DNA from: Cyanobacteria bacterium FACHB-471
GTDB taxonomy: Bacteria; Cyanobacteriota; Cyanobacteriia; Elainellales; Elainellaceae
DNA length: 64,000 nucleotides
Reading direction: 5' to 3'
NCBI GenBank assembly: GCA_014695345.1
Contig: JACJOC010000012.1
Coordinates: forward strand, 1-64,000
Every line of letters begins with the position of its first letter. Within the stretch, counting starts at the first letter, position 1. The notes beneath the pieces are model-generated. The model was not told where the DNA came from. It did not search any database and was given only the letters and a program-made list of their open reading frames with translations. Shown here one piece after another: positions 10,214-19,250 of the stretch. A program made the translations under genes and the position numbers.

Positions 10214-10241
10214 CTTGAGATGACCGCTAAACTCAGTTAAA

Positions 10242-10637
10242 TCAATTCGATTGACCATCGCTGCCTAAGTACTCTCGGTATCCACAAATTTTGTCGTCAC
10301 GGATATCAAACGAAACAGCAACTCGGTTTTTGTAAGGTTTTCCTCGCATGAGTCCTTCATCGCGAAACTCAAAAACAACTGTTGTTTCGTTGCTGGTTAT
10401 CTGATCGAGCGTTAAGGTTAACCCTTCACTATAGACCTCGGAGACATAGTGGAAAAATGCGATCGCCCGTGCTTTTCCGACATTTAAGCCTTGAAACTGA
10501 CCCAGCGGGAACCAGAATGAAAAATCGTCAGTGAGCATATCGAAAAACGCTTGCCAGTCTCCGGTCGCAAGTCCATGCTCAAAGTGGGCAAAGGCTTGCT
10601 GAGCAACCGCTAATGTATTGGCTGATTCTGTCGTCAT
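10242..10637 (-). CDS. NTF2-like / SnoaL-like small protein
   Basis: A soluble protein of about 131 residues with the cone-shaped alpha+beta fold of the NTF2/SnoaL family: an N-terminal helix (QQAFAHFEHGLATGDWQAF), then DDFSFWFPLG and alternating strands ending in KICGYREYLG. I chose the ATG at 10637, six codons inside the longest frame, whose first codon would be TTG. The fold supports small-molecule isomerases, cyclases and binding proteins, and residues here do not settle which. It is the last gene of a likely operon with the VOC protein (49 nt gap) and the ROCO GTPase, so it may act on or sense the same ligand. Confidence 0.78.
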   Translation of the reverse strand: MTTESANTLAVAQQAFAHFEHGLATGDWQAFFDMLTDDFSFWFPLGQFQGLNVGKARAIAFFHYVSEVYSEGLTLTLDQITSNETTVVFEFRDEGLMRGKPYKNRVAVSFDIRDDKICGYREYLGSDGQSN

Positions 10638-10686
10638 ATCAGCGCACGCTCTCAACTATCACCCCATCATGGTAGAGGCTAGGTTA

Positions 10687-11664
10687 TCATGCTTCGTGTT
10701 CAATAATGACCCAGGTCATTTCGTCAGGTGCCACCAAACCAAACGAGCGTTCATTAAACTCATTCGATAAAATTGGTGTTACTGAGCGGGCATTGCTGCG
10801 GCTGACGCGATCGCGAAACGTTTGGATATCTTCAACCTGATAGGTAAAAAGAGATGCCCCCAAGGCTCCAGGTTGAGCAAACTCAAGCTTATTAGGAGTT
10901 GAGTACAGTGGCGTATAAACCTGCAATACGCCTACGTCCGTTTTGGGTGACGAGAATGAAGATAGAAGAAATTCATTTCCTTCTTCTAACATTAAAATTT
11001 GCCGAGTTGCAGGATTTTGATAGCCCGATCGCTTCCGGGTATTGTTAGCAGGAACTAAACCAAAAACATCTGTGTAGAATGCAACGGTATCATGATCAGC
11101 CGTAACAATACTGGAGTGAGTTCCCTCACTGACACCCAGGGGAGAAGTCGGGTCAATCACACCATAACCTGGACGAGTATAGTTGTAGCGTTGAAAGAAA
11201 GCTTGTCGCGTTTCTGATCCAACCACAAAAAACTCGCGCACACCCGTAAATCGCTGATAGAAGTTGGTGCCTGGTTGACCGATAAATTCGATCCCTCGAA
11301 TCGGTTCAGTGACAATCCAATCTCCGCCATGAGCGTTGTCGTCGTTAAAGGCATCAGCAACGGCATAGATATCTTGCACCAAAGAAGCAAACCAGCGGCT
11401 ACCGATCACGAACGGATGAGATTTTTGTAGACCTGCGTTGCGAGGTTGCTCCCACACCATGATGCGAACCAAGCCATGATCAGCTGAGTTTCCGTTTTGC
11501 AGGCGGATTGATGTCAGGTTAGAAGCGTGTCCATAGAGCGCGTGAGCCGTTTCCGCTGACAACTGTCCTCTCTGGATTTCTCGATATCCTAACTCAGCCC
11601 AATATTGAAGCGCAGGCTCGGCTTGCCCGGAACCAATACAATTCTCGAAGATGCCACTGATCAT
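10687..11664 (-). CDS. VOC superfamily (glyoxalase/dioxygenase-like) protein with two modules
   Basis: A 325-residue protein with two VOC-type beta-alpha-beta-beta-beta modules, the second clearest at HSSIVTADHDTVAFYTDVFGL (about 180-200). Metal-ligand candidates are His and Glu residues near the module starts and ends (for example the closing TWVIIEHE). Family members include glyoxalases, extradiol dioxygenases and binding proteins, and I cannot name the substrate. It starts 15 nt after the stop of the upstream LRR-ROCO gene on the same strand, so cotranscription, perhaps translational coupling, is likely. The link to a GTPase sensor makes it a candidate effector or ligand-modifying enzyme. 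That link is inference from gene order only. Confidence 0.78.
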   Translation of the reverse strand: MISGIFENCIGSGQAEPALQYWAELGYREIQRGQLSAETAHALYGHASNLTSIRLQNGNSADHGLVRIMVWEQPRNAGLQKSHPFVIGSRWFASLVQDIYAVADAFNDDNAHGGDWIVTEPIRGIEFIGQPGTNFYQRFTGVREFFVVGSETRQAFFQRYNYTRPGYGVIDPTSPLGVSEGTHSSIVTADHDTVAFYTDVFGLVPANNTRKRSGYQNPATRQILMLEEGNEFLLSSFSSPKTDVGVLQVYTPLYSTPNKLEFAQPGALGASLFTYQVEDIQTFRDRVSRSNARSVTPILSNEFNERSFGLVAPDEMTWVIIEHEA

Positions 11665-11679
11665 GATTTGCAGAATATA

Positions 11680-14600
11680 TTAGTACTCGTCTACAAAATT
11701 TGAATGAACCCAAAGGAACTCACGCCGCTTGTTCTGCACTCGCACCAACCCACCAAATCCTGGATCTTTTTCCTTCAACATTGTATGCAATTCTCGTAGC
11801 ATGGAGCCTTGAGCACGAATAGCTTCACCCTGTTCAAACTCAGAGGAATCGCGTTTGGTTTGCCAATCGATCGCCATATCACTGCCTTTAATACCAAATT
11901 CAAGACTTTTTTGACCCAGATCTAATTCCTCTTGAATACTTTTTAAGGTGATATCATCAAGCATGAATTGAGTCATTGAAGCAGCAACGGGTAGAACTAA
12001 GCTTAGGGTTCCAGTCAGCAGTTTGAAGTAGGGAACAGCTTTTGTAAACCATTCGCGATTGAGTTCCAATTCATAAACTCCCTGCTTGCTACCCGGAGGA
12101 TTCAAAGAGGGAAGCGGTTTGCACGAATGTTCGCACCAGAGGGTGAGTTGAAACTTTTCGCTGATCCATTTGGGGCGATCGAAGAATTCTGGATCAATGG
12201 GCTTAAAGCTGAACAATCGAGGTCCGTCTTTGACCTCATCGGTAAGCATTTGCATCAGGTAGGCAAACTGCTGATCGATCTGACTCATGATGGCACGCTG
12301 TTCCTGTGACAACGCCTGAAATCGCTGTTGGTCTCGGCGATCGAGTGTCAGCAAATCTTTGCGAATCACCTTCAGTTCATCTTTAACAACGTCTCGGAAT
12401 TGTTCAATACCAATGTCTTGAGATAGAGGAGGCGCGATTGGTGCGTTACTCAGCAATTGATCAATGTTTTGCCATTCACCACGTCGTTCACAAGGGTATT
12501 CATCTCTACTCTTCTTTTTACTTTTAATCAAGTTTTGAGCCTCGAATAGCCAGCTTCCAGGAGCATTAATCCCGCAAGGGTCAATGCAAGGCGCCATGAC
12601 CTTGCATTGCAGTCCTTTCCAACCAAAGGGATTATTGGGACTTTCAACCAGCCATTTAATTTCTTCTGTAAGATAAGCCAAAAAACGCTCTGGATAAGCA
12701 GCTCGGACGGTAATTTTGACATCATTGCCGATGTGTTCTAGCAAGGCGCGACCATTGTAGTCATTGTCGAGCATCAAACCTCGCTGCCAGTGAACGCTGT
12801 TTTCGTAGTTGGTGCGCCCTAACGAGTATTTATGTAGACGAACAATAAGCTGATAAAATAGCCCTTCTGCATTCGCACTCTGACCGCGATCGTCCACAAT
12901 ACGGCAGATTTGCACCTGTTGTCTGTCTCCCTCTTCTGGTTGTTCGCCCCAATTAGGTAATTTCTCTGGGCGATTGTCGGGAACCAGTTGAGCGGTCAAA
13001 CTGGTGGTGCTTTCCTCTCTCGAAGCTGGATCGAGGACGACTTTGTAAGACAGATCGAAGCGTTCCATCAGCCGCAGAAATACTGGATGGAGAACTTTGG
13101 GATAACCTGTTTCACCTTTAAACGGAGGATCACTCCAAATCTGGCTGAGATAATCAAACTCCACCAGACCGTTACGATGACGAATATTTTTATCATCCAT
13201 AACAAAGCTGATGGCTTTAGCTAACCAATCGGGCTTGAGGATAACAATATCTCGCAGGATGGGGTCGTAATGGTAGTGAATCAAATATCCCAAGGTGTGA
13301 GATACACGAACAAACAGTTCGGCTGCAAAACCTTCCAGTCCTTGTTCTTCACAAAGGGCGATCGCATCCTTATAAGGCAAATGGGTTCTGCCAAATGACT
13401 CCAATAATTTCCGAATGCGCTGCCATTTGGCAGGAACAGAACGACCCATGCCGGGTAGAGTGGCGGCAATTTTGGCAACCGCTTCTCTCAACTCGGTAAT
13501 ACCAGTACCCAACTGACTATCAACGTGAAAGAAATCAACAACGGTATCGTTGCCAAACAGGTCAATCAATTCCTGGCGATCGATATCAGGTTGTCGCTGT
13601 CTGGGACCGCCGTGGGTTGCCACCACCAGCACTTTTGCATCGGGTTCTCGATGTTTGATCAGCGTAATCCACTCTTTGACAAACCCCTGCTGTGGACCTT
13701 CTCGTGGCTTCCAAACCACTAGATAAACCGCAGAGGAACTAAAAAATAGCTGATGGGTTGGACGATAAACTCGCTGTCCTCCAAAATCCCAACCATTTAG
13801 CGTAATCTCCGTCTCACTATTAGGAGCAGTGACAATCACAGGCTTGATTTCAATTCCATGCGTTGTGGAGCGATTGTCTACCCATGCATCTCCCCGCAAT
13901 GCTCCCAGCAAACAACTCTTGCCTACTTCCCCTTCACCCACCAAAATCAGCTTTGCTTCGTTCAGCATCATCTCACCCTCTGCTCTTGATCGCAGGTATT
14001 GCATTACAGCTTCAATACCTTGTTCATTAGCAGCAGCAAGGTCAGGGTTAAGTGGATTACCTACAAGGTCAGGACCGTTTGGAGAAGTTGTAAGGTCTAG
14101 TGTTTGAAGATTCTCTAATTTTGCAAGTGTTAATGGTAAATCTGTAAGTTGATTACCTGTCCTAAAATACAATCCATATTTGCCAATTTCTTCCAATAAA
14201 CCTAAATACAGATGCTGAAGTTTTGATAGACTTCCGAACCATTCTGGCAATTTTACTAAATTATTACTAGCTAGACTAACAGTCCGTAATCTGGTCAGAT
14301 GAACTAGTGATTCTGATAATGATGTTAGTTGATTTCCACCAAGACCAAGTGCCTCTAACTGAGTTAGTTGAACCAGTGATTTCGGTAATGATGCTAGTTG
14401 ATTTCTACCAAGATCAAGTACTTTCAATTGTGTCAGAAAGCCTATTTTCTCTGAAAGAACTGTTAATTGATTTTCATGCAAATAAAGCTCTTGTAGTTGA
14501 ATGAGTAGATTTAGGTACGCTGGCAACTCCATTAATAGGTTGCGGGACAGGTCAAGCGATTGCAACTGGGTGAGAGAAGCGATCGCCACTGGCAGTTCCG

Positions 14601-15180
14601 TTAATTGGTTGCGGGAGAGGTTAAGTGTTTGTAACTGGGTGAGAGAGGTGATTACCTCTGATAGTTCCACCAATTGGTTGCCAGACAGGTTAAGTGTTTG
14701 TAACTGGGTGAGAGAAGTGATCGCTTCTGGTAGTTCCGCCAAGCGGTTGTCAGACAGGTTAAGTGTTTGTAACTGGGTGAGAGAAGCGATCGCTTCTGGT
14801 AGTTCCGTCAGTTGGTTGCTGGATAGGTCAAGTGATTGCAACTGGGTGAGAGAGGTGATTACCTCTGGTAGTTCCACCAGTTGGTTGTCGGAGAGGTGAA
14901 GCTTTTGCAACTGAGTGAGAGAGGTGATCATCTCCGGTAGTTCGGTCAGTTGGTTTCTGGAGAGGCGAAGCTTTTGCAACTGGGTGAGAGCGGCGATCGC
15001 TTCCGGTAGTTCGGTCAATTGGTTTCTGTAGAGGTCAAGCTTTTGTAATTGGGTGAGAGCGGCGATCGCCTCTGGCAACTCCGTCAATCCCATTCCACTG
15101 AGATCGAGTTCTGTAGTTCCTTCCTGTCGTGCGGCTTCAATGCGCTGCTCTGCTTCTTGACACGCTTTGTCTCGCGCCAT
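11680..15180 (-). CDS. LRR-ROCO protein (leucine-rich repeats, Roc GTPase, COR domain)
   Basis: A 1166-residue ROCO protein. About fourteen leucine-rich repeats, most exactly 23 residues, fill residues 32-372 (LTELPEAIASLTQLQ.L.LS.NQ type). The Roc GTPase follows, with P-loop GEGEVGKS near 414 and G3-like DFGGQ. The G4 position reads THGG, where bacterial ROCO proteins usually have TH.D, so nucleotide specificity may be altered. A COR dimerisation domain spans roughly 580-830. A C-terminal part with a coiled coil (about 960-1010) ends the protein. Family knowledge: ROCO proteins, relatives of LRRK2, dimerise through COR and cycle on GTP. The repeat DNA is nearly identical between units, a sign of recent expansion. 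Leads an operon with the VOC and NTF2-like genes. Confidence 0.93.
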   Translation of the reverse strand: MARDKACQEAEQRIEAARQEGTTELDLSGMGLTELPEAIAALTQLQKLDLYRNQLTELPEAIAALTQLQKLRLSRNQLTELPEMITSLTQLQKLHLSDNQLVELPEVITSLTQLQSLDLSSNQLTELPEAIASLTQLQTLNLSDNRLAELPEAITSLTQLQTLNLSGNQLVELSEVITSLTQLQTLNLSRNQLTELPVAIASLTQLQSLDLSRNLLMELPAYLNLLIQLQELYLHENQLTVLSEKIGFLTQLKVLDLGRNQLASLPKSLVQLTQLEALGLGGNQLTSLSESLVHLTRLRTVSLASNNLVKLPEWFGSLSKLQHLYLGLLEEIGKYGLYFRTGNQLTDLPLTLAKLENLQTLDLTTSPNGPDLVGNPLNPDLAAANEQGIEAVMQYLRSRAEGEMMLNEAKLILVGEGEVGKSCLLGALRGDAWVDNRSTTHGIEIKPVIVTAPNSETEITLNGWDFGGQRVYRPTHQLFFSSSAVYLVVWKPREGPQQGFVKEWITLIKHREPDAKVLVVATHGGPRQRQPDIDRQELIDLFGNDTVVDFFHVDSQLGTGITELREAVAKIAATLPGMGRSVPAKWQRIRKLLESFGRTHLPYKDAIALCEEQGLEGFAAELFVRVSHTLGYLIHYHYDPILRDIVILKPDWLAKAISFVMDDKNIRHRNGLVEFDYLSQIWSDPPFKGETGYPKVLHPVFLRLMERFDLSYKVVLDPASREESTTSLTAQLVPDNRPEKLPNWGEQPEEGDRQQVQICRIVDDRGQSANAEGLFYQLIVRLHKYSLGRTNYENSVHWQRGLMLDNDYNGRALLEHIGNDVKITVRAAYPERFLAYLTEEIKWLVESPNNPFGWKGLQCKVMAPCIDPCGINAPGSWLFEAQNLIKSKKKSRDEYPCERRGEWQNIDQLLSNAPIAPPLSQDIGIEQFRDVVKDELKVIRKDLLTLDRRDQQRFQALSQEQRAIMSQIDQQFAYLMQMLTDEVKDGPRLFSFKPIDPEFFDRPKWISEKFQLTLWCEHSCKPLPSLNPPGSKQGVYELELNREWFTKAVPYFKLLTGTLSLVLPVAASMTQFMLDDITLKSIQEELDLGQKSLEFGIKGSDMAIDWQTKRDSSEFEQGEAIRAQGSMLRELHTMLKEKDPGFGGLVRVQNKRREFLWVHSNFVDEY

Positions 15181-15340
15181 TTTCTCTCACCCAGTTTTCT
15201 CCGATTCTGTTATAGCCTTTTGTACTGAAAAATCTGCGGCTTCTTCAGTACATTGCAAATTTGTAGGGATGCGCGATCGCCCCCAACAGATAGCGATGTT
15301 GAAATCGGGTGAGTGTAGAGAGTAAGAAATTGTGGAATGT

Positions 15341-15844
15341 TTAAGGTTGTAATTGTTCTCCTGCAAGTTGCAGGGCTTCCCTGTATAGCTGAGGATTAAT
15401 CGGAAAATTTGCTTGCTGAATTAATGCATCCATCACTGGATGAACTTCTGAAAGTAAAGCTTTATTCTTAGCAGCGAGTAAAACACCTAATATTCCGGTG
15501 ATTCGTAAGCCTCGGCGTTTCGCTTCGAGTCGCCCAAGACGGTCATCGATGAGGAGTTGAGTTGCCTGAAGTTCCAGTGCCAAGACGATTGTATTGGCTT
15601 CTCCAGAATCAAAGTTGCGATCGCGCTCTAAAGCTTCAACCTGTTGTTAATTAGTAACGGAGCGAACTTCTAGCCAGTCAACGGCTTGTATCGTTTCAGT
15701 AATGGAGTAGTTGCTGCCGTTGGCGAGTAGTTCTTGATAAACTGCTTCGGGAATAATGATGGTGCCGAAAAGCTGAGGAAGCAGGTGGATGTGATCCACC
15801 AAAATTAGGTTGGAAACTGGGGACGTATCACTGACAACAATCAC
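15341..15844 (-). pseudogene. DUF3368 (PIN-like) toxin interrupted by one in-frame TAA
   Basis: The frame begins GTGATTGTT at 15844 with VSDTSPVSNL, the first acidic PIN motif, and runs 65 residues to a TAA at 15649-15647. Reading on in the same frame, with no frameshift, gives QQVEALERDRNFDSGEANTI and then the C-terminal half (LIDDRLGRLEAKRRGLRITG) to 15341. The full length of 168 codons matches intact DUF3368 proteins, and all expected acidic residues (D6, E42-like, GEAN, DDR) remain. So a single nonsense codon separates two otherwise normal halves. The product is probably inactive unless the stop is read through or the site is a sequencing error. The GTG start overlaps the antitoxin stop codon by 4 nt, the usual arrangement. 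Confidence 0.85.
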
Positions 15845-16086
15845 AGCAAGCCTAGCTCTTGCAGTTTTCTGACATCTTCATAGAGATCTTCAACATCATA
15901 GTGAATGTAGAGGTCGCGGCTAGCAAGGAGTGTCTGAAATTCGAGTTGAGTCATGCCGAGAAGACGACTCGCTTTACCAAGGGTCAGTTTCTCGCGCTGA
16001 AATAGCAGCAGCACTAGCTCTTGTAGCAATTCTGCTTCGGAAAGCCCAGAAGCTTGAACTAATTCATCGGAGATTAGCAGACTCAT
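15841..16086 (-). CDS. UPF0175 family antitoxin
   Basis: An 81-residue UPF0175 protein beginning MSLLISDELVQASGLSEAEL, followed by the helix-turn-helix-like LTLGKASRLLGMTQLEFQTL and the C-terminal YDVEDLYEDVRKLQELG. The frame stays open further upstream, but the extra residues are unlike the family and run into moaE, so I place the start at the ATG at 16086. Known pairing: UPF0175 proteins sit upstream of DUF3368 PIN-like proteins and serve as DNA-binding antitoxins. Here the antitoxin looks intact while its partner carries a stop codon, which fits a decaying module. The two frames overlap by GTGA. Confidence 0.87.
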   Translation of the reverse strand: MSLLISDELVQASGLSEAELLQELVLLLFQREKLTLGKASRLLGMTQLEFQTLLASRDLYIHYDVEDLYEDVRKLQELGLL

Positions 16087-16145
16087 AATGGAAGGTAGTA
16101 GGAAAGCCTGTTTTGAGTATAGCGATCGCGATCGTGTTGCAAAAC

Positions 16146-16643
16146 TCAGCAACCTTGTGGCAACTGTTCACAAGCTCCAATGCTAACCCAACTAGTAGAG
16201 CCATCTGCCCAATGTTCTTTCTTCCAAATAGGGGCATTATGCTTTAAGGTATCGATCGCATATTTGCATGCAGCAAACGCTTCTGAACGGTGTGGACAAC
16301 CAACCGCAACTAACACACTAATTTCACCAACGCTCAACTTACCCGTGCGATGGTGAATCACAACTCGTGTGACATCTGTCCAGGTTTGACGAATCTCTGC
16401 GGCAATCTGTTTGAATACTTGAATTGCCATTGGTTCATAAGCCTGATATTCCAGGGCTACGACGGGTTGCCCATCAGTCTGATTCCGCACCATGCCGCTC
16501 ATCACGACGATCGCCCCATTTGCCGAATCGTCTGCCCGCGCATACACTTCTTCCAGGGAAAGGGGTGCAAAGGTGATAGCGAAGTGATCGAGAGTTTGGG
16601 GTTGAGTCGAATTCGATGAAAGGATGGGGGTAACTGAGTTCAT
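16146..16643 (-). CDS. moaE: Molybdopterin synthase catalytic subunit
   Basis: A 165-residue MoaE, the large subunit of molybdopterin synthase. With thiocarboxylated MoaD it converts cyclic pyranopterin monophosphate to molybdopterin in the cytoplasm. Characteristic segments are GAIVVMSGMVRNQTDG, LEYQAYEPMA, the HHRTGKLSVGEISVLVAVGCPHR core near 105-130, and PIWKKE carrying the catalytic lysine. Length is slightly above 150 because of a Ser/Thr-rich N-terminus. No moaD is adjacent. The cofactor is needed by NarB, encoded about 10 kb away in this window. The gene precedes the toxin-antitoxin module on the same strand, but the gap suggests separate transcription. Confidence 0.94.
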   Translation of the reverse strand: MNSVTPILSSNSTQPQTLDHFAITFAPLSLEEVYARADDSANGAIVVMSGMVRNQTDGQPVVALEYQAYEPMAIQVFKQIAAEIRQTWTDVTRVVIHHRTGKLSVGEISVLVAVGCPHRSEAFAACKYAIDTLKHNAPIWKKEHWADGSTSWVSIGACEQLPQGC

Positions 16644-16839
16644 AACAGTCTGTCACACCAGGTAAGAGGCATTCCCCTATTGTGACTCAGGCTGAACGAA
16701 ATAATAGAGAGGGTAGTCAAATTGATTAAGCGAGAGGCGATCGCCACTCCATTACGACTAAAGCAGAGTAGCTACTCCTCTAACCCCCTCACCCCCAATA
16801 CCCCCACTCTCTTACTCTTACGCCAGAACAACCACCTGC

Positions 16840-17346
16840 TTACTTCAAATCAAGCTTGACATTATCAGCCGGATTTGCTCTTTCACCTGTAGCGATCGAT
16901 TTTGCTAAACCGATGGTTTTTGCAACCCATCCAGCAGGAGCATCCCAATATTCTGCCTTGTTTACATTTACCTTTATTAAAGCAATTCCCGGTTCCTCTA
17001 GTCCTTTGGGAAACCAGGCTTTCAGGTCAGGCTGCCACATTAGCTCTAGTCGTTTGCGATCGCGCACTAGTTCAGCTACGCCTGACATCGAAACATACTG
17101 TTGTCTATCAGGTGCCGAGAAACTCACATTCACCTGCTGGTGTTGCTGCACTTCAAGCACTTTATGAGAATCCGCATAAGTAAAAAACCACAGATCACCG
17201 TCAAACTCAATCTGCTTATTAACTGCCATTGGACGGCTGTGCAGACTGCCATCTGTATCAATCGTGGTTAACATACCATAATCAATGTCTTTAACCATGT
17301 CGCGCAACTTGCGAATTTGGTCACTGCGATCGCTAGAAGTTGTCAT
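16840..17346 (-). CDS. Pyridoxamine 5'-phosphate oxidase-like FMN-binding protein (general stress type)
   Basis: A 168-residue single-domain split-barrel flavin protein. The pattern MLTTIDTDGSLHSRPMAV then DLWFFTYADSHKVLEVQQHQQVNVSF, and the later LELMWQPDLKAWFPKGLEEPGIALIKV with AEYWDAP, matches the general-stress-protein-26 branch of the pyridoxamine-phosphate-oxidase superfamily. Such proteins bind FMN or related cofactors. The physiological reaction is generally unknown and probably not vitamin B6 synthesis. It is flanked by moaE and an M48 protease on the same strand with spacers over 100 nt, so it is likely transcribed alone. Confidence 0.88.
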   Translation of the reverse strand: MTTSSDRSDQIRKLRDMVKDIDYGMLTTIDTDGSLHSRPMAVNKQIEFDGDLWFFTYADSHKVLEVQQHQQVNVSFSAPDRQQYVSMSGVAELVRDRKRLELMWQPDLKAWFPKGLEEPGIALIKVNVNKAEYWDAPAGWVAKTIGLAKSIATGERANPADNVKLDLK

Positions 17347-17484
17347 ATTTCACCCATGTTTACTTACATCTTCCTGCCAGTGTTAAAGGTTATTTCCCGG
17401 ATTACCTGAGTCTAGGGACAGAAACTCGTTTACTCAGGTGTAAGAAAGGAGTTCATTCTAAATTTGTTGTTATTTTGGGTCGTC

Positions 17485-18342
17485 CTATCCACCGCTAGAC
17501 AGGCGAGTTCGCACATTGCTAGAAAACTCCTCTTGTCCAGACGTGAGTTCAGCCGGAATCCCGTTTGGATAAGTTTCTGCAACCAGTGCCTCTAATCGTT
17601 CAATTCGGTTGCTGGGGTTTGGATGGGTGCTAAAAAACTCTGGCGATCCACCGCCTCCGCCTGCTCGACCCAACACTTCCATCAGCTCCACAATGCCTGT
17701 GGGGTCATATCCAGCTTCGGTCATAAAGCGAAAACCAAGGCGATCGCTTTCCAACTCATCTTCCCGCCCATACTGTAAATTGACTACCTGATTTACAGCC
17801 TGAGCGATTACCGCTGCCTGCCGACCGCCATCCTGACCATCGCTAGCCGCAACCCCCACCGCTGTTGCCAAAGACTGTCCTAACTGTTGCTTTGCTAACT
17901 GCTCTGCCGCGTGTCGCCCTACCACATGCCCTACCTCGTGCCCCAACACTCCAGCCAATTGAGCTTCTGAGGAAAGCTGACTGAGCAACGCCGCTGTAAT
18001 AAAAATCGGGCCACCGGGCAGCGCAAAGGCGTTTACAGTTTGTGGATCGCTCAGCAAATAAAACTCAAACGGATAGGGCGCTTGAGCTGCCGCAGACTGC
18101 TGCACGACTCGCTCCCCGACCTGATCAATGTATTGTTGCAGAGCTTCATCCGGAAACAGCCCCCCATGCTGAGCCCCAATTTCCTGGATTGCCTGCTGTC
18201 CCAATGTAATCTCTTGCTGTGGTGAAAGTGAGACTCGCTGACTCTCTCCTGTAATCGGATTTTCTACAGCGCTGCTGCAATAGCCAATGAAACCAAACAG
18301 AGCAAACAGCAGTGCGATAATCAGTCTGATGGGGAATGCCAC
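17485..18342 (-). CDS. M48 family zinc metalloprotease, exported
   Basis: A 285-residue M48 peptidase of the BepA/LoiP-like periplasmic type. A hydrophobic N-terminal segment (about 5-22) looks like a signal peptide. The zinc motif HEVGH is at 135-139, and the third ligand glutamate follows in EDELESDRLGFRFM near 195. The C-terminal HPNPSNRIERLEAL is typical of the family. Expected role: quality control of envelope proteins in the periplasm or at the outer membrane. The start is GTG. No tetratricopeptide tail is present, unlike BepA. Adjacent genes on both sides have unrelated functions. Confidence 0.91.
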   Translation of the reverse strand: MAFPIRLIIALLFALFGFIGYCSSAVENPITGESQRVSLSPQQEITLGQQAIQEIGAQHGGLFPDEALQQYIDQVGERVVQQSAAAQAPYPFEFYLLSDPQTVNAFALPGGPIFITAALLSQLSSEAQLAGVLGHEVGHVVGRHAAEQLAKQQLGQSLATAVGVAASDGQDGGRQAAVIAQAVNQVVNLQYGREDELESDRLGFRFMTEAGYDPTGIVELMEVLGRAGGGGGSPEFFSTHPNPSNRIERLEALVAETYPNGIPAELTSGQEEFSSNVRTRLSSGG

Positions 18343-18435
18343 AACAGTTTCTCCCTCATTTACATGGGATGATTTTTGCAGGAGCCTACCACTTTATCGA
18401 CCGATGAAGTATCTATCTGAAGAGTAGCGTCCAGG

Positions 18436-19191
18436 ATGAAATTTTTGGGAATTGACTTTGGTTGGCGATCGCAGCCCAGCGGACTATGCTGTCTAACTTT
18501 GCAGAATAAAATCCTACATTTGCTAGACCTAACTCGTTTAGATGAAGTTGAAGCAGTGTTGTCCTGGGTTGATGCTCAGGTTTCAGCTCAAGAGCCCGCA
18601 CTCATTGCCGTTGATGCTCCCACCCTAATTCCCAACGATAGCGGCATGAGACTACCTGATCGCCTTGCCCACAAATATTTTGGTCGCTATCACGCAGGCT
18701 GCTACCCCGCCAACCTAGGCAGTCCCTTTGCCACACGGACCCTAGAACTAGGCTTGAGCCTAGAGGCACGCGGCTTTGCCCACGCTCCGACATTAACCGC
18801 TCAACAGCCTGGACGCTATCAGATTGAAGTATTTCCCCATCCGGCAATGGTGCATCTCTTTAAGCTAGAACGCATTCTGAAATACAAAAAAGGCAAGCTG
18901 GCAGAGCGACGGGTAGAATTACTCAAACTGCGTCAATACATCCTTGACACCCTACCGACCCTGGAACCTGCGCTGAATTTATCTACACTCCAAGGGAACA
19001 ACTCATTACCCGAAGTTCCCCAAACTGGCAGAGACTTAAAGGAACTCGAAGATAAATTAGACAGCTTAGTCTGTGCCTATGTTGCAGCCCACTGGTGGTA
19101 TTGGGGAATAGAGCGAAATTTGGTGCTAGGCGACCGCACCGCAGGCTACATCGTCGTACCTGACCCATTTAACCGTACTCGACCCATTTAA
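18436..19191 (+). CDS. DUF429 family protein
   Basis: A 251-residue DUF429 protein. The N-terminal FLGIDFGWRSQPSGLCCL and AVDAPTLIPNDSGMR segments carry acidic residues arranged like an RNase H/actin-type fold, followed by the conserved CYPANLG and IEVFPHPAM stretches and a C-terminal DSLVCAYVAAHW. Biochemical role unknown; nuclease or nucleotide-handling activity has been proposed from the fold only. ATG 6 nt after AGGA-like bases. The gene is convergent with glgP, and a perfect palindrome in between probably terminates both. Confidence 0.83.
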   Translation: MKFLGIDFGWRSQPSGLCCLTLQNKILHLLDLTRLDEVEAVLSWVDAQVSAQEPALIAVDAPTLIPNDSGMRLPDRLAHKYFGRYHAGCYPANLGSPFATRTLELGLSLEARGFAHAPTLTAQQPGRYQIEVFPHPAMVHLFKLERILKYKKGKLAERRVELLKLRQYILDTLPTLEPALNLSTLQGNNSLPEVPQTGRDLKELEDKLDSLVCAYVAAHWWYWGIERNLVLGDRTAGYIVVPDPFNRTRPI

Positions 19192-19198
19192 CAAAGTA

Positions 19199-19220
19199 GG
19201 GGCGAATCGCGATTCGCCCC
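19199..19220. terminator. Perfect 22-bp palindrome between DUF429 and glgP
   Basis: GGGGCGAATCG followed directly by its exact reverse complement. It lies 8 nt after the DUF429 stop and 31 nt after the end of glgP. It can form an 11-bp GC-rich stem in either transcript. There is no strong U-run, so it may equally be one of the dispersed palindromes common in cyanobacterial genomes, acting as a bidirectional terminator or mRNA 3'-end protector. Confidence 0.65.
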
Positions 19221-19250
19221 CACCTTAAAGTAAGCAGTTATAAATTCGGT

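Noticed and set aside
14501-14899. 132-codon plus-strand repetitive frame (NWVREAI units)
   Set aside because: Exact antisense of the LRR-coding repeats; periodic only because the LRR DNA is.
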